Numbered from the stretch's first letter, positions 9,082 through 21,249 are shown. The stretch is DNA of 64,000 nt from Methanoplanus sp. FWC-SCC4 (GCF_032878975.1 NZ_CP043875.1:248001-312000); one strand, 5' to 3'. A program made the numbers and translations. Notes: a model not told the origin generated them from the sequence alone.

Positions 9082-10281
9082 ATGAAGAAATTTGCAATTA
9101 TTTCGCCATTGCTTCCACCAACCAATTCAGGTCAGCCTTTAGTCCTTCATAGCTTATTGAAAAACTTTAACCCCGAAGACTATTGTCTGATATCTGAGGC
9201 AGATTATTCTGATAATATAATCGGTAGACATTCAGAAAAAAAACTAAATTGCAAATACTTTTGCATAAAACTCTTTTCTAAGAAATATTATCTAAACAGG
9301 CTGATGGAAAAAATGATTTTAAAATTTAATTTTCTTCTGCCTGAAAAATTTCTTAAAAATTTAATAAAAAAAAGGATTGCCTGTATTGAAAAAATCCTGG
9401 CGGATGAGAAATGTGAAGTAGCCATAGCCTGTACGGGTAGTATTTTTGATCCCGTTGCAACTTACTATGCTGCAAAAAATCTTGGAATAAAATTTATTTT
9501 TTACGTTTTTGATATGTATTCCCAACAGTTTACATTTCAGGAAGGTATAGCTTTTACAAAAAAATATGAAAAAATCCTGTTAAATAATTCAGACAAACTA
9601 ATCCTGACAAATGAGTTTGTTCATAATGAATATTTATCAGATTACGGTGTAAAAGGTGTTATAATTCACAATCCTGTTCCCTGTGAATTAAAAAAAGAGC
9701 CTGGGAATTTATATAATTCAGGTTTTAATGCAGACGATATGGAAATATTGTATGCAGGATCAATTTATGCAGCACACTACGATGCATTCAGGAATCTTGT
9801 TGGTGCACTTAAAAAAATAAAAAAGGGTAAATTAAGGATAATCACGTCTCAGAGAGAGTTTGTTCTTAAGATAAAGGGTATTAAAGGCCCTGTAATTTAT
9901 GAGAAAATAAAATCCCAGTCAGAAGTTTTTGAATTGCAAAGGAAAACCGACATTTTGTTTTTACCTCTGGCTTTTAATTCCCCCTATCCTAAGTTAATAA
10001 ATAATTCATCTCCGGGAAAAATGGGTGAATATCTTGCTTCAGGAAAACCTGTTCTTGTTCATGCCCCTCCTGATTCATTTCTTAGCTGGTATTTTAGGGA
10101 ATATAATTGTGGCATAGTTGCAGATAAAGCCGATCCGGATTACCTGGCTAAAAAAATTGGTGAAATAATTGATGATAAGGATCTAAGAGAAGAAATTGTA
10201 AATAATGCATTAAGATGTGCTGATAGAGATTTTTCCGTACTTTCAGGATATGAAACCCTGAAATATGTTATCAATTCATGA
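9082..10281 (+). CDS. Glycosyltransferase, GT4-like
   Basis: The 399-residue protein opens with FAIISPLLPPTNSGQPLVLHSLL, the acceptor-side loop of GT-B enzymes, which often handle nucleotide-sugar donors with a glycine-rich turn. The C-terminal half has EILYAGSIYAAHYD and then GKMGEYLASGKPVLVHAP, which matches the donor-binding region of GT4 enzymes. A TATA-like TTATTTTATAG lies just upstream, so it may have its own promoter. It probably transfers a sugar made by the preceding genes. The specificity is unknown. Confidence 0.75.
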   Translation: MKKFAIISPLLPPTNSGQPLVLHSLLKNFNPEDYCLISEADYSDNIIGRHSEKKLNCKYFCIKLFSKKYYLNRLMEKMILKFNFLLPEKFLKNLIKKRIACIEKILADEKCEVAIACTGSIFDPVATYYAAKNLGIKFIFYVFDMYSQQFTFQEGIAFTKKYEKILLNNSDKLILTNEFVHNEYLSDYGVKGVIIHNPVPCELKKEPGNLYNSGFNADDMEILYAGSIYAAHYDAFRNLVGALKKIKKGKLRIITSQREFVLKIKGIKGPVIYEKIKSQSEVFELQRKTDILFLPLAFNSPYPKLINNSSPGKMGEYLASGKPVLVHAPPDSFLSWYFREYNCGIVADKADPDYLAKKIGEIIDDKDLREEIVNNALRCADRDFSVLSGYETLKYVINS

Positions 10282-10307
10282 TTGAAATCCGGAAACCTAT
10301 AAATAAA

Positions 10308-11330
10308 TCACATATATTTTTCATGGATTGATATTAACAGATTTGACATTTTTTTTGCATCATATCTTTCCATAATGTCTTTTCTCCCGTGTTTTCCCAT
10401 AATTTTTCTGTCATCCGGATTTTGATTCATGTAACTTACAGCATTTGACAATGAAAGATAATCTCCGGATTGAACTAAAATACCTGAATGCTCGTTTTTC
10501 ACAATTTCAGGGCACCCTCCGACATTACTTGCAATTACAGGAACCCCGCATGCAAGACTCTCAATTAACACAAGGCCTAAGCCCTCTGAATGGCTTGGTA
10601 AAACGAGGAAATCGGCTGTATTCATTAATTGTGGCATTGCATCAGGTGAAATGTCCCCTAAAAATATGCAGTTTTTGGGATGATCAGGGACAACCCCCGG
10701 CCCTCCAAAAACGAAGGTAACATCCGGATTTATTTTTGCAGATTCAATAATTTCATAAATCCCTTTCATCGGGTGTAACCTGCCTGCAAACAGACAGATT
10801 GTGGCATCCGGATCCAGAGAAAAGAGATTCCTGCATTTTTCTTTATCCATTGGCCTGAAAACTGTAGTGTCCACACCATTTGCAATAGGCGTTATTTTTT
10901 CAGGTTCAACTCCTAAAGAAACTATTGACCTTTTTAGAGCCTCGCTGCATGTAATGATGTGATCTGCTCTATTTAGTGAAAAATCAATAAGTGCCCTGTT
11001 AAACTTATTTTTAAATGGATATATTAACCCGTCATCTCCATGAAATTTTAATATAAGAGGCCTTTTTGATTTCATTAAACAGGGAATTATACTGCTGTGG
11101 GGTATATATTCAGCCTGGAGAATATCAATATTTTTATCAAGTGTTTTAAATAGGGAGTCTGCATAAAAAGGAAAATAAGCCAGTGGTGATGTGCTTTTTT
11201 TAACTGCTTTGATCACTCTGATATCTTCTCTTTCAAGATCGTCCACCATTCTTTTTACAAAGATCCCCCTGCTGTCTCCCTCATATGCAGGGTATAAATT
11301 TGCAAACAATCCTAAAGTATATCTTGGCAT
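10308..11330 (-). CDS. Glycosyltransferase family 4
   Basis: The 340-residue GT4 enzyme shows LFAGRLHPMKGIYEIIES, a donor-side strand with the basic residue that contacts the nucleotide phosphates. It also has SHSEGLGLVLIESLACG, the Glu-x7-Glu motif, followed by GVPVIASNVGG. It runs convergent to the preceding glycosyltransferase and 13 nt after the methyltransferase gene on the same strand, with CAGGA before its ATG. It probably takes part in the same surface glycan. Donor and acceptor are not predictable. Confidence 0.85.
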   Translation of the reverse strand: MPRYTLGLFANLYPAYEGDSRGIFVKRMVDDLEREDIRVIKAVKKSTSPLAYFPFYADSLFKTLDKNIDILQAEYIPHSSIIPCLMKSKRPLILKFHGDDGLIYPFKNKFNRALIDFSLNRADHIITCSEALKRSIVSLGVEPEKITPIANGVDTTVFRPMDKEKCRNLFSLDPDATICLFAGRLHPMKGIYEIIESAKINPDVTFVFGGPGVVPDHPKNCIFLGDISPDAMPQLMNTADFLVLPSHSEGLGLVLIESLACGVPVIASNVGGCPEIVKNEHSGILVQSGDYLSLSNAVSYMNQNPDDRKIMGKHGRKDIMERYDAKKMSNLLISIHEKYM

Positions 11331-11343
11331 ATTTTTCCTGATT

Positions 11344-12045
11344 TTATCTGACTAAAACCATCAGAGAGTATCCGCCAAAAAGTTTTACAGTCAAATCCTT
11401 GTTTATTGGATACATATATTTTCTGGGAATATTTATTAACCGATCTTTCAGACCATAATCATGTCCCAGTGAATATCCGGGTGTGTAGAAATAATCAACT
11501 ATTTCATAGTTCAAATCAGTTAAAGTCTGAATAACAATGTCTTTTGTAAAATAATGTAAATGACCTACTTTTTTCCTTTGATTCAGTATAAAGCTCTGAT
11601 AAAGTGCCGATAAAGCAAAAAATTCTAGAGGCACATGCAATATTTTGTATTCGCTTTGCGGTTTAATAATTCTTAAATATGTAAAATAATCTTCTAAATG
11701 TTCAATTAGATCAATTAACATAATTATATCGTATTGTTTGTTTTTTTCAAGTAAAAAATCTTTTAATTCAAATTTCAAATGATTATTTTCCTTTTCTTTG
11801 CATATATTGTAGGCCTGTGGGGATATTTCATAACCTGTATATTCGCAGTTATCATTTAATTTATTCTGGAGTATTTTTAATATTTCACCTGCACCACAGC
11901 CAACTTCACATATGAATTTGGGTTGGAGATTATTCCTTTTAATTATCTTTAGAATCTGTTCAGCTTTCCACTGTGAATCCTCTGTATCCCATGTTGGATT
12001 GTCCTTAAGATATTCTCCGTTTATATATTTGTCAGGAATATTCAT
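11344..12045 (-). CDS. Class I SAM-dependent methyltransferase
   Basis: The 233-residue protein has SAM motif I as ICEVGCGAGEILKIL (near residues 44-58). An acidic strand end, GYEISPQAY, and MLIDLIEHLEDYF follow, the order seen in Methyltransf_11/23 enzymes. It is paired with the GT4 gene downstream and lies 30 nt after top6A on the same strand. A GGGGG run 5 nt before the ATG may act as a ribosome site. A glycan or lipid acceptor is likely from context only. Confidence 0.8.
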   Translation of the reverse strand: MNIPDKYINGEYLKDNPTWDTEDSQWKAEQILKIIKRNNLQPKFICEVGCGAGEILKILQNKLNDNCEYTGYEISPQAYNICKEKENNHLKFELKDFLLEKNKQYDIIMLIDLIEHLEDYFTYLRIIKPQSEYKILHVPLEFFALSALYQSFILNQRKKVGHLHYFTKDIVIQTLTDLNYEIVDYFYTPGYSLGHDYGLKDRLINIPRKYMYPINKDLTVKLFGGYSLMVLVR

Positions 12046-12075
12046 TTAATCCCCCTTTTAATCTGCAAAAATAAA

Positions 12076-13164
12076 TCATATAACCCCCATCTCACTAAGC
12101 CTTGCCGGCAGATACTCCTTTGTAACAAAATCAAGACCGCGGCTTGCAAAAGCCTGCTGTTCTGACTTTAAACCAAGCTTTAGCTGAAGATTAATCTCGT
12201 GCCTCCAGTACTCAGTATCAAACCTCGGATCAGAGAGTTCTGCCTTTAAAGCTGCAATATCTCCCTCTGTTAACTTATCAGACGGAAGATTATAGTTGCT
12301 GATATCAGACGGCTGAACACCGATGAACTGTGCCCCCGGTGTTGCAAGGATCTCTGACATATGCGCTGCCTTAATTGAACCGTATGCAACGCTTGCAAAA
12401 ATCCTGTAAGACCATGGATCACCGTCTGTGAAGATAACAACCGGAAGGCCGAGCTCCTGGTTTAAGCGCCTTAAGACTCTTCTTGTCGAGCGTGCAGGCT
12501 GGCCTTTCAGATGAACTAAAATTGCGTCATGCTCCTCATCAAAGCCGTTTTCCATCAGCCTTGCATACATACCGCCGGTCTCCATTGCTATTACAAACTT
12601 TGCGTCATGGTCAATAAACTCAAGGTTGTCGACATTGTTCGGGATGGGATAGCCGGCTTCTCCGATGTCCTCCTGACAGTGCATGACACGCTCGCCCCTT
12701 CTTGTCTTCTCACGTATTCTCAAAGGACCGTAAACGGAGGCACCGTCCTCTTCCGGACGGAGATGAAAAGCCTCCCTTGAAAGCTCTGTAATAATTTCAA
12801 GGTCCTCTACCAGATGATTGCTCTCATCCTGTGCCCCGAACTTTGCTTTCTTCCATCCCTCGGAGATGTAATACATCTCCCTTAATGTTGATGAACGGCT
12901 CTCTGCAATCTGATTCTTCAGGAATCCGACAACGTATGCCATCTTTAAAAGATGAAGGGCACTCTTGGAGGAGTTTGCAATCCTCATTGTCTCCTTCTCT
13001 CCGTATTTCCAGACTTCGGAACTTTCATCATATTCGATGTTGTGCTTTGTCCTTGTCGGAAGGGAGATGGAAGGGATCTTTGCCCCTGCCATCTGCTTAT
13101 ACCAGTTTTCCGCAATATCATAAAGCCTCTGGTCTGCCAGTTTGTCGATATCTTCCCTGCTCAA
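12076..13164 (-). CDS. top6A: DNA topoisomerase VI subunit A
   Basis: Topo VI A makes the double-strand cuts in the archaeal type IIB topoisomerase (A2B2). The 5Y-CAP (winged-helix) region carries [11 protein letters not shown] near residues 94-104, where one of the paired tyrosines is the nucleophile. The Toprim fold follows, with its Glu in [13 protein letters not shown] and the Mg-binding [10 protein letters not shown]. The length (362 aa) is normal. Its start overlaps the stop of top6B by 4 nt, so the two subunits are co-translated in a fixed order, as in many euryarchaea. Confidence 0.96.
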   Translation of the reverse strand: MSREDIDKLADQRLYDIAENWYKQMAGAKIPSISLPTRTKHNIEYDESSEVWKYGEKETMRIANSSKSALHLLKMAYVVGFLKNQIAESRSSTLREMYYISEGWKKAKFGAQDESNHLVEDLEIITELSREAFHLRPEEDGASVYGPLRIREKTRRGERVMHCQEDIGEAGYPIPNNVDNLEFIDHDAKFVIAMETGGMYARLMENGFDEEHDAILVHLKGQPARSTRRVLRRLNQELGLPVVIFTDGDPWSYRIFASVAYGSIKAAHMSEILATPGAQFIGVQPSDISNYNLPSDKLTEGDIAALKAELSDPRFDTEYWRHEINLQLKLGLKSEQQAFASRGLDFVTKEYLPARLSEMGVI

Positions 13165-14960
13165 AATAAATCCACCACCACTAATTTATTCTCATCAACA
13201 CCCCTGATGCTCACGGAACCCTGGGCACTTCCTTTATAACTGACCTCCCAGTAACTTTCCGGTTCCATTGAAACCTTCCAGAGCTTGTTGTATTCATCAC
13301 CGATTTTGTCCACAAAGTCAGGCTTTGGCATTGCATCATCCCCGGAATCGGCTGACATGTTATAGATTGTAAACTCAACAGGATTTTTGGTATAGTTGTT
13401 TACGAAAATCTCAACTTTCCCGTTGCCTGTTCTCTTCTTGACAACAACTTTCCTCATAATCTGTCCTTCAAGAGGGGTTATGTCGGGAACAGGTTTCTTT
13501 ACAATCTCTGACACCTTCTCTGCAATATCAGGGAGAATCGAGCATACCGCACGGGCTCGCTCTTCCGCCTGCCTGCTTTTATCACGCCTGTTCAGGAATG
13601 TCTTTAACTCTCTTCCAAGCTCCTGCAAAACGAGGACTATCTCTTTTTCAATCTCCGGAATTGCAGCAACCGCATCCTTGCTTTCGCTTGTAAACGGAAC
13701 ATTCGTGGATGCGACATGCACAAGTATCATCACAGGCCCGTTTGGCAGTCCCTGCTGTGAGAGGCCGTATGACTTCCAGTTAACATCCGATACCGCATTT
13801 GTGATGGCGCATGCACCCTGCTGGTACAAAAGGGGAACACGGTTTGCAAATCTTAAGATCTGTGCACTCCCTTCGGAATCCAGTTTTCCGCCGTAACCTA
13901 TCGCAGCCTCGACAATGAAGGGGTGGCCGGAGAATACCTGGCTTTTTCTGGTTCTCGAACGGACGAAATCAAGTTCAAACTCCTTGTCAAGACCCTGAAC
14001 AATCTTATCCTCACCGATTGGTGAGAGGCACACCGATGCCGGAGGCGGAGGGATCTGCACATTCTGCATTGCCTCAAGAAGGGCTTTTAAATCATCAGAA
14101 GAGAGTTTGTCAGACTTTCTGTCGGCTTTTAGTTTTGAAAGCCCGATAATTTCATCAGCACTCTTTTCCCCTACTCTTGAAAAGCCGTCAATTAAAAATT
14201 CCTTGAGCTTCAGGCTGCTTCCTTCAGCCATCCTTTTAAGAGTCCCGAATTCAATACCGTGGGGATGCGGGGCTATGGCTTTCGGAGGCACAATAGTCTC
14301 ATCAGAAGCCCTTTCAAAGTTGAATTTTTCACCGTCAATATCCGCCCTGACTCTTGCATGAGGGTTTACTACTGCGGTATATCTGAGATAGTCAACAAGA
14401 CGCTTTTTTGCGGCAAGGGTTGATTTAAACTCAATCTCCACCCTTGTGCCGTGCATCCTGTCCCATTCGATCTCTTCTTCCTTTAGAATCTGCGGTTCAT
14501 TATCCTCAGTCTTAATCATCAGCTCAAAGCGGTGGGCAGGGCTGTTATGGCCGGTCCTTGAGATGACAACGGCAGGCACACCTGTTGTCAGCTGCGCATA
14601 CAAAACCGCAGCACTGATACCAATACCCTGCTGTCCCCTTGACTGTTTGATCTGGTGAAACCTTGAACCGTAGAGGAGTTTTCCAAATACGAAGGGCACC
14701 TGTTTTGGAACAATTCCAGGGCCGTTGTCCTCTACTATGATCCGGTATACGTCCTTTTCGACTCTTTTTATTGCGACATATATGTCAGGCAGTACTTCAG
14801 CTTCCTCACAGGCGTCAAGAGAGTTGTCTACGGCCTCTTTTATTGTTGTAATAACGCCGCGTGTCGGAGAATCAAAACCAAGCAGGTGCTTGTTCTTCTC
14901 GAAAAACTCGGCAACACTAATGCTACGCTGCTTTGATGCAAGCTCCTCTGCCAAATCCAA
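13161..14960 (-). CDS. top6B: DNA topoisomerase VI subunit B
   Basis: Subunit B is the GHKL ATPase that gates strand passage. The N-box is [13 protein letters not shown] (near residues 42-54) and the G1 box is [10 protein letters not shown]2-like [10 protein letters not shown] follows, then an H2TH and a transducer domain; the switch Lys region [13 protein letters not shown] is visible. A C-terminal immunoglobulin-like domain ([20 protein letters not shown]) is also present, as in long TopoVI-B forms (599 aa). It lies 3 nt after hisS and overlaps top6A. Confidence 0.96.
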   Translation of the reverse strand: MDLAEELASKQRSISVAEFFEKNKHLLGFDSPTRGVITTIKEAVDNSLDACEEAEVLPDIYVAIKRVEKDVYRIIVEDNGPGIVPKQVPFVFGKLLYGSRFHQIKQSRGQQGIGISAAVLYAQLTTGVPAVVISRTGHNSPAHRFELMIKTEDNEPQILKEEEIEWDRMHGTRVEIEFKSTLAAKKRLVDYLRYTAVVNPHARVRADIDGEKFNFERASDETIVPPKAIAPHPHGIEFGTLKRMAEGSSLKLKEFLIDGFSRVGEKSADEIIGLSKLKADRKSDKLSSDDLKALLEAMQNVQIPPPPASVCLSPIGEDKIVQGLDKEFELDFVRSRTRKSQVFSGHPFIVEAAIGYGGKLDSEGSAQILRFANRVPLLYQQGACAITNAVSDVNWKSYGLSQQGLPNGPVMILVHVASTNVPFTSESKDAVAAIPEIEKEIVLVLQELGRELKTFLNRRDKSRQAEERARAVCSILPDIAEKVSEIVKKPVPDITPLEGQIMRKVVVKKRTGNGKVEIFVNNYTKNPVEFTIYNMSADSGDDAMPKPDFVDKIGDEYNKLWKVSMEPESYWEVSYKGSAQGSVSIRGVDENKLVVVDLF

Positions 14961-14963
14961 GTT

Positions 14964-16181
14964 TTATTTCACCTCTGCTACCGCCTCATCAAGGGAATAT
15001 TCCTTTTGTTCCCCTGATTCGAGATTCTTGAGAGTAACAGTGCCGGCTTCTGCCTCACGGTTTCCGATGACGGCAACATACTCTGATGTGCGTGCCGCAT
15101 GCTTCATCTGTGCTCCCATTCCCCTTTCAAGGAGGTTTAGTTCAGTGTTGATGCCGGCCTTTCGAAACTCCGCCGCCACCTCAAAAGCTCTGCCTTTGAC
15201 ATCGGGGGTATAAACAACTGAAACAACAGGGGATCTCTCAGGCTCAAATTCGCCGAGTGAGACCATCACACGATCAAAACCGATTCCAAAGCCGCATGAT
15301 GCAACATCCTCTCCTCCGAAAAGGTGTGCAAGACGGTATGAACCTCCGCCGATGATCTGGTTTTCAGCACCGAGATTGTTTGCAAAACCCTCAAAAACCA
15401 TTCCCGTATAGTAGTCAAGACCGCGGACAATTCCAAGATCGAGCTTGTATTCAAGTTTCTGGCTGTCAAGAACAGAGATAAGTTCTGCCATTCTCTCCAT
15501 GCCTGGGAAATCCCCGCAGATCTCAATGGCTTCTTCTATTGTTCTGCATCCTGCGAGTTTCTCAAGCGATTCGTAAAGCCCTGATGCATTTATTGAGTCA
15601 AGGTAATTTTTCAGCCCTTCAAAGTTGTGCTTGTCAAGGAGTGCCATTACAGCCTTTTTGTCTCCGTCGGCAAGGTCTCTAAGAATGTGCTTCATCGGTG
15701 CAAGATGGCCGACATGAAGATCGAATGTAACTCCTGATGCTTTGAGGAGATCGTTTGCAAGGAGAATTATCTCTGCCTCTCCGGCAGGGGTGTCGGCGCC
15801 TATCTGCTCTGCACCGAACTGCCAGAACTGACGGTATCTGCCTTTCTGTGGTCTTTCGTAGCGGTAACAGTCTGAGAGGTAGCACCATCTGATTGGCTTT
15901 GAGAGGACTTTTCCCTCATTTACATACATCCTGAGTACTGCGGCTGTTCCCTCAGGTCTGAGTGCCAGTTTTCTGCCGCCCTTATCCTCAAAGGTGTACA
16001 TCTCATTTATGATTCCCTCACCTGAGCGGATTGTGTACAACTCCTGAGATTCAAATGTCGGAGTGCATACCTCGCGATATCCCCATCCGCGTGCGCATTT
16101 ACGCATTCTCCACTCAATTTCTCTTCTCTGTTCCATCTCTTCGGGCAGAAAGTCTCTTGTTCCCCTTGGTTTTTGAAGCAT
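14964..16181 (-). CDS. hisS: Histidyl-tRNA synthetase
   Basis: This class II synthetase charges tRNA-His. The start is MLQKPRGTRDFLPEE. RPEGTAAVLRMY, CYRYERPQKGRYRQFWQFG (motif 2), the HisA box LGIVRGLDYYTGMVFE and the motif 3 region CGFGIGFDRVM are all seen. The C-terminal anticodon-binding domain follows. The 405 residues are typical for an archaeal HisRS. GGAG lies 8 nt before the ATG. It is the first gene of a hisS-top6B-top6A unit. Confidence 0.96.
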   Translation of the reverse strand: MLQKPRGTRDFLPEEMEQRREIEWRMRKCARGWGYREVCTPTFESQELYTIRSGEGIINEMYTFEDKGGRKLALRPEGTAAVLRMYVNEGKVLSKPIRWCYLSDCYRYERPQKGRYRQFWQFGAEQIGADTPAGEAEIILLANDLLKASGVTFDLHVGHLAPMKHILRDLADGDKKAVMALLDKHNFEGLKNYLDSINASGLYESLEKLAGCRTIEEAIEICGDFPGMERMAELISVLDSQKLEYKLDLGIVRGLDYYTGMVFEGFANNLGAENQIIGGGSYRLAHLFGGEDVASCGFGIGFDRVMVSLGEFEPERSPVVSVVYTPDVKGRAFEVAAEFRKAGINTELNLLERGMGAQMKHAARTSEYVAVIGNREAEAGTVTLKNLESGEQKEYSLDEAVAEVK

Positions 16182-16352
16182 TGCAAATCTCCGTTGTATT
16201 TTAATTTTACAGCTGCCTTAACTAAAAGACATTTAATGTATTTTCCGGGTTTAAGGCACATTAAGTTGCCAGAAATCCGAAAATTTTAGTCACTTATATT
16301 TTTTTCAGAACTGCTTTACAGATTGTATTCATATTTGGGCTGCATACAAAAA

Positions 16353-16676
16353 TTATTTTTTTGTCTGTATTCTGACGTTTCCAAGTATGCGATCAAGCGT
16401 GGTTGAATCTTTTGACCATAAATGATCCTTTTCTTTTTGGATATTACCCTGAAGGTAAAGGGCGAGAAGTATCATACCAAGGCCCACGAGCTCATACCCC
16501 CGGAATACAAACAAAAGTCCGGTAAGGCCGAGTGCTGTATAGAATACGCCGTAATAGGCTGCTTTTCGGTAACCCGGAAATGCTGTCCTGTAAAAAATCC
16601 TTGCATCCCTGAGCCACAGGTAAGTAATTACGGCTGCACCGAATACACCAATATAAAGAAGGTAGCTGTATGTCAT
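16353..16676 (-). CDS. Small integral membrane protein, unknown function
   Basis: The 107-residue protein has three likely membrane helices: YLLYIGVFGAAVITYLWL, then AAYYGVFYTALGLTGLLFVF, then LVGLGMILLALYL. The C-terminal tail is charged (KEKDHLWSKDSTTLDRIL). It is divergent from larB, with only 48 nt between the starts. A TATA-like sequence around 16705 would make a short leader. I do not recognise the family; codon use and the hydrophobic pattern make it a credible gene. Confidence 0.65.
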   Translation of the reverse strand: MTYSYLLYIGVFGAAVITYLWLRDARIFYRTAFPGYRKAAYYGVFYTALGLTGLLFVFRGYELVGLGMILLALYLQGNIQKEKDHLWSKDSTTLDRILGNVRIQTKK

Positions 16677-16724
16677 GACAATACATAATTATTCAACTTA
16701 TGACCATATGTTAATTATCTGGAC

Positions 16725-18010
<1,286 letters not shown>

Positions 18011-18058
18011 TTTAAACAAAAAGAGAGTTATAGATAATTTTCGAGGGAGGCTGTTAAG

Positions 18059-19360
18059 ATGGCAGGATTTTTAAAAAAGCTTTTTGCAAAAAAAGAGGAA
18101 GAACCATTCAGAATTGAATTTTCGGAGATAGATGCATATCTTCTGAATAAAGAAGAGGGGGTAATGAATGTATTTCGGGAGGCTTCAGCAAGTTCCGGAA
18201 AAGAGGTCAGGGGGGCAATTGCAGATATTATGGACAAATCAGACAGGCTTCTTGAAGCAAAAATCCCTGAAGACGCGGACGTGCCCCCCCGTGTGAGAAG
18301 TGTTGTTGAAAAATCACTTCCCGGATTTGTATCATCTGTAAAAAAGACTGCGGATGTGGAGCTTTCAGATGATCCCGAGCTTTTCTATGAGGAGATCATC
18401 GCTCTTGTCCAGTCCTTTGGAAACTGTATGCGCCAGCAGGGCAGGTATCTTCCGGCGGCTTATCCTGAAGAGATGAAGGATATTCGATCTTCTGTAACTG
18501 TTATCGGGCGTGAATTGAACTCAATGAGTGAGAAGATAAAGCCCTCAATTGAGTTAAGAGAGAATCTTTCAAAGACGAGGAAAGTCTATGAAGAAATTAA
18601 GGGATCAGAAGATGAGGCTGATTCATCGATTGAAGAAAGAAAATCTCTAAAAAAAAGGATCATCTCTTTAACTCAGGAAATGCAGGATACGGATGAAAAA
18701 ATATCCCTTTGCAGAAAATCCCCTGAATATATATTCTACGAAGAAATGCTTGCAAAAAAGGATTCATTATCAGAGGAAGCCTCTGAATTGATGGATACTT
18801 ACAATTTACTGTCGTCAACAGTATCGAATGTTTTCCGGAAAGCTGTTTACGCTGCTGAAAGGGAAGGCAATAAAGATCTGGCAGCTTCCCTAAAAAAATT
18901 TGAAGAGATTCTTAATGACAGCAAAAGAGAGGATGAGACCGAACTTACAGAATTGTATGAAAGTTTCTATGACTCCTTTAGATCACTGACAGAGTCTGAC
19001 GGGAGTATTATTAAGAATAAATCAGAGGAGAAGCTTTTTGCGGATAAATTTTATCTTACGGTGGAAATATCCCAGATTTGCAGGAAGTATCGCGAGGTGA
19101 TCTCTGACCTCAATAAGACTACCGGATTTATTGAGGATTCGGGGCCGGCAAAGGAACTTGAAAGGCTTGAAAAAATGAGGGAAGATCTTCTTATTGATTC
19201 TGAGAATGACAAAAAACGTATAAATTATCTTTCGGAACAGATTGAGTCCCTGAATGCCGGCATTGCCCGGAATTATGAGAATCTTTTAAATGAGTTCAGG
19301 AATCTTGAAGGAAGGGAGGTAATCTTTGGCGATGACTTCCCGGGAAAGCCTGGCTTTTGA
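18059..19360 (+). CDS. Coiled-coil protein of unknown function
   Basis: The 433-residue protein begins with a basic stretch (MAGFLKKLFAKKEEE). It has long charged helical segments, for example ERKSLKKRIISLTQEMQDTD and ELERLEKMREDLLIDSEN, typical of coiled coils. No catalytic motif or membrane helix is visible. GGGAGG lies about 10 nt before the ATG, a strong ribosome site. It is probably co-transcribed with larB-nadM but nothing links the functions. Similar proteins are annotated only as hypothetical in methanogens. Confidence 0.7.
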   Translation: MAGFLKKLFAKKEEEPFRIEFSEIDAYLLNKEEGVMNVFREASASSGKEVRGAIADIMDKSDRLLEAKIPEDADVPPRVRSVVEKSLPGFVSSVKKTADVELSDDPELFYEEIIALVQSFGNCMRQQGRYLPAAYPEEMKDIRSSVTVIGRELNSMSEKIKPSIELRENLSKTRKVYEEIKGSEDEADSSIEERKSLKKRIISLTQEMQDTDEKISLCRKSPEYIFYEEMLAKKDSLSEEASELMDTYNLLSSTVSNVFRKAVYAAEREGNKDLAASLKKFEEILNDSKREDETELTELYESFYDSFRSLTESDGSIIKNKSEEKLFADKFYLTVEISQICRKYREVISDLNKTTGFIEDSGPAKELERLEKMREDLLIDSENDKKRINYLSEQIESLNAGIARNYENLLNEFRNLEGREVIFGDDFPGKPGF

Positions 19361-19499
19361 TGATTTTTTCAATGAAAATAAGGGATAGGAAAATTATAAA
19401 CTCAAATAATCTTTAAATTCAATATTCTCTAAAATTTTTTCTAAAATTTTTCCGGAGAGCTGTCTCTCCCTGACAAAAAAATATGATTTAAAATATTTT

Positions 19500-19820
19500 T
19501 CAGAGGGTGTCAAGACTTATTGATCCGAAACTGTCTGCCATTTCAGATATTTCCTGAACACCAAAGGCTGTCTGTACATCCCTCATCTCAATTTCCACCG
19601 CACATGTGCAGACATAGTCGATTAAATCAATGGAAAGCTCGCGTTTTTGTCTGCTTTTTTTCAGTTGATCAACGAGAAATGAAAGCTGCTCAGGAGGTTC
19701 CATCCTGAGCTTTGCAAGAGATATTACACACATATATACACGGGTTAAATTTCTGTCAGTGCCGGTTATTGTATCAAAAAAGTTTTTGATAACCTGTGCC
19801 TGATAGATCTCCGCGCTCAT
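19500..19820 (-). CDS. Small conserved-looking protein, unknown function
   Basis: The 106-residue soluble protein is mainly helical (AQVIKNFFDTITGTDRNL, LSFLVDQLKKSRQKRE). A TATA-like CATTTTTATACTG about 25-30 nt upstream places the transcription start at or next to the ATG, suggesting a leaderless message. It is convergent with the coiled-coil gene. I do not recognise a family. The regular promoter spacing supports a real gene. Confidence 0.6.
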   Translation of the reverse strand: MSAEIYQAQVIKNFFDTITGTDRNLTRVYMCVISLAKLRMEPPEQLSFLVDQLKKSRQKRELSIDLIDYVCTCAVEIEMRDVQTAFGVQEISEMADSFGSISLDTL

Positions 19821-19932
19821 GGTAACAAAATTATCTTATCTTACAGTATAAAAATGTATTGTGCCGGCCGGCTTTTTTGCAAATGATTGTCGGGAAAATA
19901 TTTTGACTGGATTCATCTGGAAAAAAGATAAA

Positions 19933-21105
19933 TTATTTTTTGGTGGATACAATTTTTATGACGTCACCGTTTTTGAGTTCATGACTTTCCTTAATTCTCA
20001 TTTTTGTCTTTGCGTCTATTGCATACAAAAATCCGTCCCCTATGTCTGAATGCACCTGGTATGCAAGGTCATGCGGTGTTGACCCGCGTTTCATCAAAAA
20101 GGCATCCGGAAGAACCCTGTCTTTTCCGTCACAGTATTTGTTCTCATCTTCAACCGGGAAAACCACAATTAAATCAAGAAGATCAAATATGACTCCGTTT
20201 ATTGCCTGCTGAACACCTGTTCCGCCAAAGGTTTTGATGACTTCCCGTATTGCCTCAAGACCTTTTCTCTGTGCATCGTTTAACTTTTCAGGATTTTTTA
20301 TTGTAAAGTCAGGATCTCCTGCCACATAGTCAATGAAACCTGCTTCCGCTGCTTTTTTAATGGCAAGCTCTCCTGCCGCACTTGCAAAAGAGATATCATT
20401 CTCTTTTAGGGATTTTAGAATTTCCTTTGGAGCATTGTCAGCCTTGTTTGCAACAACCCTAAATGGTTTTGAGATGTTTACGAGCTCTTCGCAGAATTTA
20501 ATGAGCTCTTCGTCAGAACATGACTTCAGGTTTATATTTGCGTTTCTCTCAGCATCCTCCACATTCTCATATGTAATTGAAAGGCCTGCGAGCTGATCGG
20601 CGATGGCGTCAATAATTGAGAATGTCTTTGCCTGTGCTGATCTCTGGAGTCTCTGCCAGTTTTTCTCAAGAAGACCATAAACCCACATGGTCATCTCATG
20701 TTCGATGAAACCTATGTCATCAGCCGGGTTGTGAGAGCCGTGATCGACCGGATTTCCTTCTGCATCGGTTGAGCCGCTGCCGTCAATAATATGGATAATT
20801 GCATCAGCCTGTCTGAGATTATCCAGAAACTGATTCCCAAGACCTTTTCCCTTGTGTGCATCCGGTACAAGACCTGCAACATCAATGAGGCCGATCTGCA
20901 CAAATCTGACACCGTCATCGCATGCCTCGCAGTTGTCAATTCCAAGTTCCTTGCACGGACAGTTTATGCGCACATATGCAACCCCGTTGTTTGCATCTAT
21001 TGTTGTAAACGGATAGTTTGCGATTTCTGCCGGAGCCATCGTTGCGGCGGCAAAAAACGTCGATTTTCCGCAGTTTGGCTTCCCTGCTATTGCAATATTT
21101 ATCAT
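19933..21105 (-). CDS. ychF: Obg-family GTPase/ATPase of the YchF type
   Basis: The G1 loop is GKPNCGKST at residues 8-16, and switch II is LIDVAGLVPDAHKGKGLGNQFL. The G4 position reads VANKAD, and a C-terminal TGS domain (DVIKIVSTKK end) is present. At 390 residues it is the archaeal form. The Cys-rich insert CPCKELGIDNCEACDDG after the first strands is also typical of archaeal YchF. It is a ribosome-associated P-loop NTPase of uncertain role. GAGGAT is the ribosome site. Confidence 0.92.
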   Translation of the reverse strand: MINIAIAGKPNCGKSTFFAAATMAPAEIANYPFTTIDANNGVAYVRINCPCKELGIDNCEACDDGVRFVQIGLIDVAGLVPDAHKGKGLGNQFLDNLRQADAIIHIIDGSGSTDAEGNPVDHGSHNPADDIGFIEHEMTMWVYGLLEKNWQRLQRSAQAKTFSIIDAIADQLAGLSITYENVEDAERNANINLKSCSDEELIKFCEELVNISKPFRVVANKADNAPKEILKSLKENDISFASAAGELAIKKAAEAGFIDYVAGDPDFTIKNPEKLNDAQRKGLEAIREVIKTFGGTGVQQAINGVIFDLLDLIVVFPVEDENKYCDGKDRVLPDAFLMKRGSTPHDLAYQVHSDIGDGFLYAIDAKTKMRIKESHELKNGDVIKIVSTKK

Positions 21106-21249
21106 GTCTGATTATCCTCTTATGTATCATAATGTTAGTTGCCTGAATTAATTTTTGCCTATTGAAGTCATTTGTCCGGTTTAATTGTAGTGGAGATCCC
21201 TCTTTTGTGATCGAAAAGATAAATCAGATTTGAGGATTAATTAATTTCC